From Adiantum capillus-veneris (lineage: Eukaryota; Streptophyta; Polypodiopsida; Polypodiales; Pteridaceae), in contig CM043945.1 of the NCBI GenBank assembly GCA_014529385.2, positions 3,196,312 to 3,260,311 of the forward strand: a DNA stretch of 64,000 bases. Direction: 5' to 3'. Each line of letters begins with the position of its first letter. Positions within the stretch are counted from its first letter, which is position 1. Below, piece by piece: positions 1 to 8,904 of the stretch. Both the position numbers and the translations under genes were made by a program. The notes under the pieces are model-generated. The model was not told the DNA's origin. It saw only the letters and a program-made list of their open reading frames with translations, and did not search any database.

Positions 1-1
1 G

Positions 2-148
2 AAATATCACTTCATTAGGGAAGTACTTGAAGACAAGCAGATACAACTGTTGAAGATCCACACCAAGGACAATCCTGTTGATCTACTCACAAAGGGACTT
101 CCAGGAGAGGGCTTTGTGCATTGTCGTGAGTTATTGGGCATTGGATAG
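2..148 (+). pseudogene. Ty1/copia Pol C-terminal end (RNase H tail), partial
   Basis: This open frame runs in from the left edge and ends at a TAG at 146-148. It reads as the extreme C-terminus of copia Pol, with the conserved stretches HFIREVLEDKQI and IHTKDNPVDLLTKGLP that close the RNase H domain in this superfamily. It is followed, as expected for a copia element, by a short non-coding stretch, a polypurine tract at 221-232 and an LTR beginning with TG. The rest of the element lies outside the window, so its integrity cannot be judged. The visible 48 codons contain no stop or frameshift. Confidence 0.9.
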
Positions 149-220
149 ATGGCAGCGATGTAAATCTTTGTACATTTATGTTCATAGATTTACAGTTACT
201 TAAAGTGCCACATTGGACTT

Positions 221-232
221 TAAGTGGGAGGT
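221..232 (+). other. Polypurine tract of the copia element
   Basis: The sequence TAAGTGGGAGGT directly precedes the LTR start TGTTGGGA. This is the usual plus-strand priming site position in plant copia elements, between the Pol stop and the 3' LTR. Confidence 0.75.
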
Positions 233-407
233 TGTTGGGATTAAAGCCCAAGTGGCCTCTTAAACGATATGGCCGCCCGCCCGCCCGCCTAACTCACTTA
301 TCACTAACTCTTTGTATATACTCACTTATACTTTTGTGAATAATAAGGTTTTGGGAGATAACCCTTCAAAACTATTCTTTGTTGCGTACTGTGTATCTCT
401 GTGTATC

Positions 408-451
<44 letters not shown>

Positions 452-480
452 GTCGATCCACGCTCCGCTCCGCGACTTCA
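233..480 (+). mobile_element. 3' LTR of a Ty1/copia element
   Basis: The LTR starts TGTTGGGATT just after the polypurine tract. It contains a run of CCGCC repeats, a TATA-like TATATACTC near 315 and an expanded (TG)n tract at about 410-449 near its 3' end. The right boundary is inferred to be the CA at about 480, because gypsy RT coding sequence appears soon after. The copia element has therefore inserted into, or been joined to, the older gypsy pol to its right. The second LTR is outside the window, so identity between LTRs cannot be assessed. Confidence 0.7.
410..449. repeat. (TG)n microsatellite inside the copia LTR
   Basis: About 20 uninterrupted TG units occur in the U5-like part of the LTR. 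Short ORFs over it on either strand are translation artefacts (VCVCVC or THTHTH). Confidence 0.95.
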
Positions 481-504
481 ATAAGACAACTTTCAAGACG
501 ACTT

Positions 505-1290
505 TTTGGATTTTCAGAGAATACCGATCATTTGTGGACACTAAGGAAGCATAAATTGCTTATACATGTGAAAAAGAGCGAGTTTTTCTTGCCTGACGTA
601 CATTTCTTGGGACACATTGTCTCAACAGAAAAAGTATATATAGATCTGGCAAAAAATGACACTGTCCGCGATTGGCCTGACTTGAAGAATGTTCATGAAG
701 TTAGAAACTTCTTGGGCTTGTGTTCTTACTACTGGTGGTTCATCCCCTTTGCATATTCTGACACAGAAAGGAGTCCCTTTCTCGTGGGGACCCACAGAGG
801 TGACTGCCTTTCATACATTGAAAGAGAAATTGACTACGGGACCAATTTTGACTTTGTCGGATTTGCAAAATTCATTCGAAGTATATTGGGATGCTTGTGG
901 TCGTAGTTTGGGTGCGGTCTTAATGCAAGAAGGCCATGTCATTGCCTATGAGAGCCAATTGTTTTCAAGGCCGGAATTGACAGCACACATTTATGAGAAA
1001 GAGCTTTTGGCAGTTATCCATGCTCTTACTCAGTGGCGACATTACCTACTCGGAGCCGATTTTACGGTCTTCATCGATCATCAGAGTTTACGCTACTTCT
1101 TGTCACAGAAGCAACTTTTGGAAAAGCAGATGCGGTGGGCTAACATCTTGTCACAGTTTCACTTCCAGATTGTCCATGTTCAGGGACATAGAGCTTGGTG
1201 GCAAATGCTTTGTCCCGGAAGCTGTCACAAACTGCTGACGTGTCAAAGCCCTGAAGAAGGGAACCAACTTGCAGATGTTGGCCGAGGGGC
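505..1290 (+). pseudogene. Ty3/gypsy pol fragment: RT C-terminus and RNase H
   Basis: The 5' half reads in one frame as the end of a gypsy reverse transcriptase (LRKHKLLIHVKKSEFF, then HFLGHIVS and RNFLGLCSYY). A frameshift near 770-800 moves into the frame that carries the RNase H domain: TLKEKLTTGPIL, FEVYWDACGRSLGAVLMQ, the YEKELLAVIHALTQWRHYL block and FIDHQSLRYF. It ends at NQLADVGRGA and a stop. The RT catalytic YxDD motif is missing, lost at the left junction with the copia LTR. The integrase continuation is displaced to about 1950 by an LTR insertion. This is a dead copy. Confidence 0.9.
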
Positions 1291-1367
1291 CTAAAACCTA
1301 ACAAGAACAAGTAACAGAAGAAGATGTCCTACCAACTTATGGGGACCCCGTCCGATGGGGCCCCAAG

Positions 1368-1880
1368 TGACATAAAAGAAATAAAGTAGGACCCACACAC
1401 ACACACATTGCGTAGCTGTTGATGACGTGACAGATTTTTGAAAAATACGCTGGCTGATGACGTGGCAAGCTGTACGGATTTCCGCGTTTTGCGGTGGTTG
1501 ATGACATGGCAACTGTACAGATTTCCGTAAATTACGTTGGGCCGCTGACAGATTTTTGGGCATTGCTTTTGGACCAGATGCTTTTGAGTTTGAAGGCTTT
1601 TCACTGTAAACTGCTTTTGGGGCCTAGGGCCTTTAAATATGAGGTTAGGGCTCATTCTCTGGCATGCTTCCTGGAGAAGGTGTAGAGTCTGGAGTACCGG
1701 CTTGTACTGTGTTGATGCAATATAAAGAAATACCGAGAGGGGCGCCAATGTTTGGGGCCAATACTCTCTGGGGTGGAATTCCGCCACTCCGTGTCGTCTC
1801 TCTCTTTCAGTTCAATTGCTATTGAAGTGCTAAAAGCCCTGTTCAGTCTGTTCTTTTCTATTGGCACGTGGTGCTTGTCT
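1368..1880 (+). mobile_element. Gypsy LTR copy (family L1) nested inside gypsy pol
   Basis: This non-coding block separates the RNase H and integrase parts of one gypsy pol. It is homologous to 4648-5173 and to the reverse complement of 19482-19850. All three share repeated TGATGACGTGGCA-like and CCGTACGGA-like motifs in U3, an AATAAAGAAATACCGA-type region with a polyadenylation-like signal, the phrase TTTGGGGCCAATA and a GGAATTCCGCC-like block before a CT-rich end. The exact ends are uncertain; TG at 1368 is a best estimate. It is probably a solo LTR, but I could not identify a convincing 5-bp target duplication. Confidence 0.7.
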
Positions 1881-1949
1881 TGTGACAGAAGCTGTTAGTC
1901 TTGGCTATTTCTGCGATTCATCATAGAAGCTTTGGGGACATGGTCGATC

Positions 1950-2661
1950 AGTACACCACAAATCCAAACTTTTCAGATATATTCACTCGAATGCAGAATG
2001 GAGAGGTAGTAGCAGGATATTCCTTATGGGATGGCTACTTCATAAAGAAAACGATTGTTACATAGCCGTTGAGGGAAAAAGTTTTGACAGAGTGCCATTG
2101 TCCACCTTTTACGGGTCACCGCGGCATTGACACCACCTTGAAAGGTGTGGATCGTTACTTCTTTTAGCCGAGACTCAAGAAGGATGTGGACGACTTTGTA
2201 CGCAGTTGCTTGGTATGCCAAAAGGTCAAGTTTGACAGGCATAAAGCACATGGATTGTTACACCCTTTACCCATTCCCACCGGCCCCTGGGAAAGTATTG
2301 TTATGGATTTCATTTTTGATCTCCCGAAGACACAGAGTGGGCATGATGGCCTTTGGACGGTCATCAACAGATTCAGTAAGCAGGCTCACTGCTCTACAAT
2401 AAAGAAGACAGTTAAGCCCGATCCTTTGGCAAATCTGTTCTAATATATGGCATGTCTGAGTCCATTGTTTTGAACAAAGATCCCCGATCTACTAGTTGTT
2501 TTGGACGGCAATCTAGGAGAAGATTGGCACGTGGTTGCAGTTCTCGTCCTCGTTCCACGCGCAGACAGATGGGCAATTTGGAAATAGCCAATTCGATGGT
2601 TTTGAATTTGTTGAAGTCTTCTTCTTTGGCTCAGAAGACTAAATGGGAAATTGTTGAATGA
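1950..2661 (+). pseudogene. Ty3/gypsy integrase fragment, continuation of 505-1290
   Basis: Coding resemblance resumes near 1950 and runs through the zinc-binding region into the integrase core: KKDVDDFVRSCLVCQKVKF, then PTGPWESIVMDFIFDLPKTQ with the first catalytic Asp. A stop at 2441-2443 separates this from the next block (ESIVLNKDPRSTS), and further frameshifts follow before NLEIANSMVLNLLK, which retains the third catalytic Glu. In the second block the usual second catalytic Asp position reads Asn (LNKDPR where the family has S-D-R-D-P-R). Several stops lie upstream between 1990 and 2190. The enzyme could not be functional. Confidence 0.85.
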
Positions 2662-3690
2662 CTTTATGACCCGGAATTCCTGAAAATGAAAATGATATTG
2701 ATTGATTTTTACTCGACCTATTTGAGTGCAGGAACTGAAAGACGAAATGACTGCAACATTTCGGTCTCATAAATCTCTATAGACATGATTGCAATAGTCA
2801 ATACTATGCATGATGGAGCTGATGGTTATATTGTCTTGTGGGTGACTACCATGGGTCTATACCTTGCACTTTCCTTTATGGGTGAATTTGGGCTTATCCT
2901 AGATTCATCTAGGTATATTTTTTAGTCGTATAGCGAACATGTAGACTTCACATTGTGAAGTTTTCGTCCGAGTTACGACCAGTTGATATTGTGCTAATTC
3001 TTTCTATCTTTTGTGGTGCGTATGTCCTATCAACTACCTCATTTTTGTGCTAATTTTTCCGATTTTATGCTTCTTTTAGTGCTAGGCTTCATTATGGCTG
3101 AGTTTGCCCTTGATCTCCGGAGTCATGACAGAAACTCAGTACGTTGAACTTTGTGTTGATGTATGCTCCTGTGTGTGTGTGTGTGTGTGTGTGTTTGTGG
3201 TGTTGTGTTTGGGAGCATATGTTAGTACCTAGTTCTGCACCCACTATTGGGCACTGACGACGTTAGTGGGGATGTCGTGGTATTTAGTCAATACTATGCA
3301 TGATGGAGCTGATGGTTATATTGTCTTGTGGGTGACTACCATGGGTCTATACCTTGCACTTTCCTTTATGGGTGAATTTGGGCTTATCTTGGATTCATCT
3401 AGGTATATATGATTGCAATAAGGATTAGTTAATTGGGATTCTGTGAGGTCTCGACTAGATTTAGATGCGATTACTAAATACGTTGCCGATTAAATCATGG
3501 TCTGAATTTTGGAATAAATTTGAATGTGATTTGTCATGTGATGTGAAGTGATGTCCTGTGATGTCCGGTGATGTGATTGTCGATTGGTACATGTGCTAGA
3601 TGTGTTGTGTCTAGTGCGTCGATACTAAGAGTCAGTGTCTACTAAGACAATTTATGGCCTCCGTCTGTTTTGCAGGCGTAATCGATGGCG
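2662..3690. repeat. Non-coding tail with a 124-bp direct repeat pair
   Basis: No credible ORF is visible. The segment 2795-2918 is repeated almost exactly at 3285-3408 (both begin TAGTCAATACTATGCATGAT and end GATTCATCTAGGTATAT). The short string TGATTGCAATA lies just before copy 1 and just after copy 2. A (TG)n tract lies at about 3172-3195. The segment follows a gypsy integrase, so it may be the element's 3' untranslated region or LTR remains, but I cannot assign LTR ends. Confidence 0.6.
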
Positions 3691-3696
3691 ATTACA

Positions 3697-3878
3697 ATTC
3701 TTTCAAGAGGGGGGTATGCTTGAGAGCGCGCCAATCTTCCTTCAATCGTGCGAGGTACTGAGGTGGCATAAACCGCGCCTTGAGCTTGTCTTGGAAATCA
3801 GCCCAACTAAAAGAAAGGAGCGTGAATTTGTCGGCTTCCTCTAGGTGCATGGCCAACTGTGCCTCTTGCTATGCGTGG
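3697..3878 (-). pseudogene. Ty3/gypsy Gag fragment (retrotransposon gag domain)
   Basis: On the minus strand the sequence reads QEAQLAMHLEEADKF, then LLSFSWADFQDKLKARFMP and PQYLARLKEDWRALKH. This is the signature of the retrotransposon gag domain (the W-x-x-F-x-x-x-F-x-P-Q-Y-type core). It runs for about 60 codons; a one-base shift is needed near the LEE codons. It is antisense to the pol fragment on its left, so it comes from a different insertion or an inversion. Confidence 0.75.
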
Positions 3879-3965
3879 TACCAATTTATGGCATTTCACA
3901 CTTTTCACACTTAGTACTTTAGTACTAAGGTACCCAGACATTGTAACAGATTCACCACTTTTGTA

Positions 3966-4020
3966 TCAGTTTGGTCTCATAGGTCATTCTGGCCTTTTGA
4001 AGACGTTAATATAACATTTC

Positions 4021-4072
<52 letters not shown>
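3966..4072 (+). repeat. LINE-tail-like block followed by a (CT)n tract
   Basis: The block TTTGGTCTCATAGGTCATTC then GGCCTTTTGAAGACGTTAAT leads into about 24 CT units (4024-4072) and then GT repeats. The same block precedes the (CT)n that terminates the minus-strand LINE at 51900-51960, and recurs at 57697-57740 and, in reverse, at 61497-61545. It is probably a non-LTR retrotransposon 3' tail. Confidence 0.6.
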
Positions 4073-4076
<4 letters not shown>

Positions 4077-4159
4077 TGTGTGTGGGTGTGTGTTTCCTAC
4101 GACGTTAAAACTCTCTTCTTCTCGAGTGTGTGTGTGTGCGCGCGCGCTAATAAAAAGAG

Positions 4160-4322
4160 GAAAATGGTACAGCCTTTCTATCACCCAAGTGTGGTAGATT
4201 GGTTATGACATTTCCCTCTTAAATAACAGGTCTTGAGTTCAACTCCTCGTCGGCTAGATCTCTAAGGTCTCGTGGGATAGTTTCCTACGCCGTTAAAACT
4301 CTGTTCTTCTTCTTCTTCTTCT
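4160..4322 (+). mobile_element. tRNA-derived SINE, copy 1
   Basis: The sequence contains an A-box-like TGGTAGATTGGTTATGAC (about 4192-4209) and a B-box-like GAGTTCAACTCC (4235-4246), 30-40 bp apart as in a tRNA-type internal polymerase III promoter. It ends in GTTAAAACTCTGTTC plus TTC repeats. A reverse-strand copy at 61195-61345 matches over the same span, including the upstream CCTTTCTATCACCC. A truncated extra 3' end (ACGTTAAAACTCTCTTCTTC) lies at about 4099-4121. Recognition of A and B boxes is by eye. Confidence 0.65.
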
Positions 4323-4324
4323 CC

Positions 4325-4402
4325 AAGTTTAGTTCAATTGTTTGTAGTTTTCTCAGGTGTGTTGTTGTAGATCTCTCGCATGGAGTGTCCTAGCCTATTA
4401 CA
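4325..4402 (+). mobile_element. 3' end of a gypsy LTR (family L1), truncated
   Basis: The last about 80 bases before the primer-binding site at 4404 match the end of the LTR at 4648-5173 (GAGTGTCCTAGCCTATTACA here against GAGGTGTCCAAGTATGCTACA there). The upstream part of the LTR is missing, replaced by the SINE. Confidence 0.6.
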
Positions 4403-4403
4403 G

Positions 4404-4416
4404 TGGTATGAGAGCC
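4404..4416 (+). other. Primer-binding site, initiator methionine tRNA type
   Basis: TGGTATGAGAGCC lies one base after the LTR end and differs by one base from TGGTATCAGAGCC, the complement of the plant initiator-tRNA 3' end used by many LTR retrotransposons. Confidence 0.75.
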
Positions 4417-4647
4417 AAGACGATTCTTCTTCTACGAAGGACGAGATTCTTTTTTCTACATCACACATGGATTCTTGTAGCGAATTCGGTAAAGAGGAAA
4501 TTGTTCCACCGACTACACCACTTCAAGAAGATGAAGTCAACCCCAATCCCAACGAGGGAGCAACAGAAATCAATGGAGATTCCAATGGGAGTCAACCTCC
4601 TTCCGAGGAATCAAGGAAAGAGCATGGTTTGTTCCTGTCACAAATGG
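4417..4647 (+). pseudogene. Gypsy Gag N-terminal leader fragment
   Basis: An open frame of about 85 codons begins directly after the primer site (DDSSSTKDEILFSTSHMDS, then acidic, Pro/Asn-rich sequence). It is cut by the start of the next LTR at 4648. The beginning is repeated after the next primer site (DSSSTEDPILFAAHTTFGK, from 5190). It is therefore the 5' internal sequence of the same family rather than a host gene. No known domain is visible in this stretch. Confidence 0.65.
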
Positions 4648-5173
4648 TGACGTGGCAGCAGACCCCATGACACACATTGATACGTGGCTACAATACGGCA
4701 GTTCCGGAATTTGCGCCGCAAAACGCGTTGACAGGTTGATATGGCATCCGTACGGAATTCTTGCTTTTGTGTAGTTGCTGATGACGTGGCATAGCGTACG
4801 GAATCCTTGATTTTACGTTGGTTGATTTTCAGCAAAGCTTTTGGGCCAGTTGCTTTATTTTTAAAAGCTTTAAAGTTGACGTGGCTCTGCTTTTGGGCAT
4901 CCCTTTACCAATAAATAAGTGGGTAGGGCCTCACTTCTCAGAGCATCTGGACGCAGAGTCTGAGAGTGAGCGCCTATCCACTGTCTTGTACTTTGAACAC
5001 AGATTAATACAAAAAGAAATACCGAAAGGGGCTCCAGTCTTTGGGGCCAATATCTCTAGGCACGGAACTACGCCGGGCCGTGTCGACTCAAGTGTGAATT
5101 GTGAACTATTTTTGAAGTGAATCTCTGTTGTGTCGTGGTAGAATCTTGACTTGAGGTGTCCAAGTATGCTACA
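4648..5173 (+). mobile_element. Gypsy LTR (family L1), about 526 bp
   Basis: The LTR starts TGACGTGGCA where the upstream Gag leader breaks off and ends GCTACA one base before a primer-binding site. It has repeated TGATGACGTGGCA-like and CCGTACGGA-like elements, an AATAAATAAG-type sequence near 4910, the conserved AAAAAGAAATACCGAAAGGG block near 5029 and TTTGGGGCCAATATC at 5040. It has inserted in, or recombined with, the copy on its left. Confidence 0.75.
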
Positions 5174-5174
5174 A

Positions 5175-5187
5175 TGGTATAAGAGCA
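5175..5187 (+). other. Primer-binding site of the LTR at 4648-5173
   Basis: TGGTATAAGAGCA follows the LTR end by one base and has two mismatches to the initiator methionine tRNA complement. Confidence 0.7.
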
Positions 5188-5353
5188 CAGAAAGATTCTT
5201 CTTCTACCGAGGATCCAATCCTTTTTGCAGCGCACACAACTTTTGGGAAAGAATTTTCGTGTCCCGACCCTGGACTTATGAGCCACTCTCACCCTTCATA
5301 TATCGCACATCGGGCGCGCTCCCGTCTTCATTGCTCTGTCATGGCATAAAGCC
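5188..5353 (+). pseudogene. Gag leader fragment, second copy
   Basis: The frame opens DSSSTEDPILFAAHTTFGKE, homologous to the leader at 4417, then diverges and ends at a TAA at 5351-5353. No domain is recognised. Confidence 0.5.
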
Positions 5354-5415
5354 TTAAAGAATCTCAATTTATACATGTGTTCGTGTGGAGAATTTGACAG
5401 AGATGACACCTCTTA

Positions 5416-5655
5416 GTGGGAAGGCAAAGAAAAGTTGAAAATCCGGCGTGGAAACTGAAGAAAAGAATGAAGATTTGGGCAATTTTTTATTCAACGGACA
5501 AGTTTGCCAAAACAGAGTACAAATGTCAACCGCAGATTGGCATATGTGTGAACAGATTGATTAAGTACCCAAGATTGGCGAAACACCTGAAGAATTACCT
5601 GATTGATAAGATTTACTCAAGATGGCGTGTGGCCATTGCTTCTCCTCTTAGGTAG
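5416..5655 (+). pseudogene. Basic ORF between Gag leader and Gag core
   Basis: This is an 80-codon open frame, rich in Lys and Arg, with no recognised domain. It lies between the Gag leader fragment and the gag domain of the same LTR element and is probably a frameshifted part of that Gag. I see no homolog elsewhere in the window, and this could also be chance. Confidence 0.3.
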
Positions 5656-5754
5656 GGAGGAAAGCCAAAAATACAGACGAGTGTAGAAAAGCGGAACCTG
5701 TACTCGCAGAAATTCTACAAAGCCAACCAATACGATTTCCTCGAAGACAAGAGG

Positions 5755-6240
5755 ATGAAAACAAAAAAATTTAAAGAAGGTGGACAATCAATTAAATTTG
5801 AATCCTTTTCTGGGTTCCGAGATGCTCCGAGGGCTTTGGCCTTCATTCAGCAGTTTGACATAGCTTTCTCTGGAGGGCATTACTCACAGCACTCCAAGAT
5901 TAGGATTCAAGGGAAATGCTCGAACATGGTGTTCCACTCTTCTTCTGAGGAAGGAAGCTCCAGTTAAATGGTTGAAATTCAAAAGGCTTTTTATTTCTTC
6001 TTGGCTAACTCGGGAGTACGAACGAGATATACAAATCACGTGGCATCATCTTCGGATGACCAAGGGAGATTCTTTGGACGCTTATTGCGAGAGATTTTGG
6101 AACTCTTTTCTACCAACCTCTTCATTTATGAAGGTCTCTTTTAAGGAACAAATTGAGCAATTTTGCTGCGGACTCCCTATAGAGATCCAAGACTACTGCC
6201 TGGAACAAAAGTTGAATTCTATTCAAGAATTGATGAAATG
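5755..6240 (+). pseudogene. Ty3/gypsy Gag core (retrotransposon gag domain)
   Basis: Two adjacent frames join into a typical gag domain. The first reads KFESFSGFRDAPRALAFIQQ then FDIAFSGGHYSQHSKIRI and is interrupted around 5910-5970. The second continues LKFKRLFISSWLTREYERD, ITWHHLRMTKGDSLDAYCER and FKEQIEQFCCGLPIEIQDYC. The downstream zinc knuckle and protease are absent. After about codon ELMKCACF (near 6245) the plus-strand homology stops and the same DNA reads on the other strand as integrase. The copy is therefore truncated by a rearrangement. Confidence 0.85.
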
Positions 6241-6428
6241 TGCTTGTTTTCTAAGCCTGACAACTATCTTCCATATTCCTGTATTCCCATGGATAGACTT
6301 GGGGAATCCAAAGATAAAATTCATGGATATGCTCTCCCATGGTGAATTAGGAATTGGCAATGGCTGGAGTAATTGAGGTTGCTTCCCCCTATCATACTTG
6401 GTCTTTTGGCACACACATTTGGAAACAT
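6223..6428 (-). pseudogene. Gypsy integrase core fragment, downstream half of a split pol
   Basis: The minus strand reads VCQKTKYDRGKQPQLLQPLP, then IPNSPWESISMNFIFGFPKS and QAHFI. The first catalytic position is Asn (SMNFIF where the family has M-D-F), so it is inactive. Its upstream half lies at 8054-8400. Removing the solo LTR at 6429-8048 and one copy of its 5-bp duplication rejoins the two halves in frame through the zinc finger (DIQEYVSKC then VCQKT). The 3' end of this pol is lost at the junction with the plus-strand Gag near 6222-6250. Confidence 0.85.
6424..6428. repeat. Target-site duplication AACAT, left copy
   Basis: AACAT immediately precedes the TG of the solo LTR and is repeated at 8049-8053. 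Five bases is the normal duplication length for LTR retrotransposon integrases. Confidence 0.9.
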
Positions 6429-6806
6429 TGTCATAATAATCAATATCTAATTCTCCTAAATGATTTTCTCATGTTAAACTGATCATTTAATATGGGGAAG
6501 TGATAGGGGAGAAAAAGCTAAAATATTGGTTAAGCTAGCAGACCGGCCACAATAGGGATCCAAAGGAAGGAAAATAGGGATCCAAAGGGGGGGCCATCTG
6601 CAAAAGAGCAATGTGCAACAATGGGCTTAAAAGACCCTAAGGTTTAGCCCATTAAGACTTCCAAAATGCTAAGGTTCCAAAATTCAAAGGTTGTGTCCAA
6701 AGGTCAACATTAGGGAAAATTGGATGCTTTGTGTGTGTTCCAAAAGTCTTCATCCATCCCTACATAGGAGGGGGCGAGCCTTGCAAGTAGGGGATGAGAG
6801 AGAAAG

Positions 6807-6860
<54 letters not shown>

Positions 6861-8048
6861 GCTCCCTTTACACAAAGGGAACGAGGGACACATGTCACCT
6901 CCCTAGCCCATATGCCCACAAGGAGTACTCAAATCCTATTGGATGGCCTTGGAGGTGGACCAATGAGAATTAGGCTAGAGTAAATCTAGTTTAATTAATT
7001 TAAAACACTTAATAAAAGAACCAATAAGAATTAAGCTCTCTAAAAGACTATTGGACAATTTTCCAAGGGGTCCAATGAGCATTTAGCAGCCCAATGGCTT
7101 GCCTGATTCCTATTGGCCAGGAGGCAAAGGGGTCCAATGAGAGTTTAGTTGAATTATTAAATTACCTAAAGCTCTCACAAAAGGGAAAAGGGGGACACAT
7201 GTCAGAAGGCTATCACTTATGCTACTTAATTGTCATTTGCTAAGCTTGGGGAGGTCCAATAGGATGCTAGCATGAGTAATTAGCAAGGGGGGTCGACCAA
7301 GAGAGAGAGGGGGCTGATTTTTGCAAGGCATTATCACACACACACTCACACAATCTCATGTGTGAAGCAAAGAAGACTCTCTCTCTCTCTTCTCAAGCTT
7401 TAATGGAAAGTTTATCACCTACTCCAAGCTTGTGAGAAGGGAGGCCTACACCAACAACTCTTGGCTTTGTGATGCAAATTCAACCAAGAGCCAAGCTTCA
7501 ATGCATGCTCATCTCCTCTACCATGCTAATTACTAAGCTAAGCTATGCTAATATGAGTGATTATGTGAGGAAATGTACATCTTTCTCGTAAGAATACTCC
7601 TGCTTCCTCTCAATCTACTCTCATACCCGCTAGCTCTCACCATCTTCGAAGGTGTGTGAGGTCTAAGACCGTGAGGGAATTGATGTTGTGTTTGATAAGT
7701 GTTTTGCTTAGTGCATGAAGTTTCCATCTTCATTGCACTAGCTAGTATTGAAGGAACACAAAGAATTGTATTGTAAAATGTCTCTCTTGATGGGAGAAAC
7801 TATAATACAAAGCCTTTTGGAGGGGGGGACCGGCTCCATGTAAATCCGGTCCTCAACTGTTGTCAATAGCTTAATTTCTCTCTCTTTTGAAGTATTGTTC
7901 ATGCTATCTAACTAGGTGTTATGCTTTTTGTTGCTCTCTCCACCCAAGCACCCTCGTTATTCTCATTAGGAAGCTATTCTAATGAAATGCTCACTATGTT
8001 CATGCTATTTTCCGCTACACACAAGTTACTAGTCCATTAAATGTTACA
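6429..8048 (+). mobile_element. Solo LTR, family L2, 1620 bp, with perfect 5-bp target duplication
   Basis: The element begins TGTCATAATAATC and ends AAATGTTACA, that is TG...CA. It is flanked on both sides by AACAT (6424-6428 and 8049-8053). The whole length matches, in reverse, the element at 40485-42136. It carries a (CA)n tract at about 6809-6860 and many short imperfect repeats of the form CCAATGAGNATTTAG or CCTATTGG. No coding sequence is visible; ORFs over the CA tract are artefacts. It interrupts the integrase zinc finger of an antisense gypsy pol. Confidence 0.9.
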
Positions 8049-8053
8049 AACAT

Positions 8054-8400
8054 ACTCTTGTATGTCCACTTTCATGGTAGGCCAATATAAATATATCTCT
8101 ACTCCTCGGAGAGTAGGTTGAATGCCTCTATGCCTTGCATAGGGTGGAGCATGGGATTCATTTATGAATTTCTCACGAAAGGAGTGAGTAACACATAGCC
8201 TATTGCCATGGAGAAGATAACCATCCTACAAGGTGAATGGTTCCTCTTTCTTCCCCAAAGCAAGGGCTGACATTATGTCTTTAAAGTCGAGGTCAGTAGC
8301 ATACTCATCTATTATAGAAGATAGATAATTATGAGTTGCTATAGACACTGCATTAACTTTTGGTCGTCGTGAAAGCGCATCGGCCCACTTATAAGATAAA
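8054..8400 (-). pseudogene. Gypsy pol fragment: RNase H end and H2C2 zinc finger
   Basis: Read from 8400 downward: YKWADALSRRPKVNAVSIAT (end of RNase H), then YATDLDFKDIMSALALGKKE, an in-frame TAG, DGYLLHGNRLCVTHSFREKF, HAPPYARHRGIQPTLRGVEI and YWPTMKVDIQEYV. The zinc-binding histidines are present (ESHAPPYARHRG, the His at the G-H-R-G position retained). The cysteines lie beyond the solo LTR at 6429-8048. Upstream of 8400 the resemblance to RNase H fades. Confidence 0.85.
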
Positions 8401-8593
8401 CAATAAGAAGTATTTTCTATTACAAGATATACAAACCTCTTTGATCTAAGAGAGGAATATTGCCTTGCTATTTTGGCAGAGTGGGCAGATCATGATAAAG
8501 GCTTTGTGGACGACAATACACCATGTCCATTATCATTGTTTGATATAGAATCTGAGAAGTTTATTACTTCGTTAGCGTAGCAGGCTCTTTTCA
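8401..8593. other. Unassigned segment
   Basis: There is no recognisable coding sequence. A plus-strand frame around 8460-8580 is open for about 40 codons but matches nothing I know. Confidence 0.4.
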
Positions 8594-8900
8594 ATTCTCG
8601 AGCTCTCAAGCCTCCACGTGTCAAGATTTTGAAACCGGAAAGTAAAAAAGTCTTCGTTATTTTTAACATCGAATCAACGATAGCTCTATACAAATCGTCG
8701 TTGCGCTAATGACTGTCACAGTTGTCTATCAATTGTAGTCGTCCGGTATTCTCGAGCTCTCAAGCCTCCACGTGTCAAGATTTTGAAACCGGAAAGTAAA
8801 AAAGTCTTCGTTATTTTTAACATCGAATCAGTGACAGCTCTATACCAATCGTCGTTGTGCCAATGACTGTCACAATTGTCTATCAATTGTAGTCGTTCGA
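8594..8900. repeat. Tandem duplication, period about 154 bp
   Basis: The unit starting ATTCTCGAGCTCTCAAGCC at 8594 is repeated at 8748. Both units contain the stretch CACGTGTCAAGATTTTGAAA and end with the box TGTCTATCAATTGTAGTCGT. The box occurs a third time near 9015 in a different unit. Confidence 0.85.
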
Positions 8901-8904
8901 TATT

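Noticed and set aside
312-554. ORFs with poly VCVCVC or THTHTH
   Set aside because: They are translations of (TG)n or (CA)n tracts, with no coding signal outside the repeat.
6481-6510. Polypurine tract TATGGGGAAG followed by TGATAGGGG as an LTR start
   Set aside because: It first looked like an internal/LTR border, but the perfect 5-bp duplications place the true end at 6429, so this lies inside the LTR.
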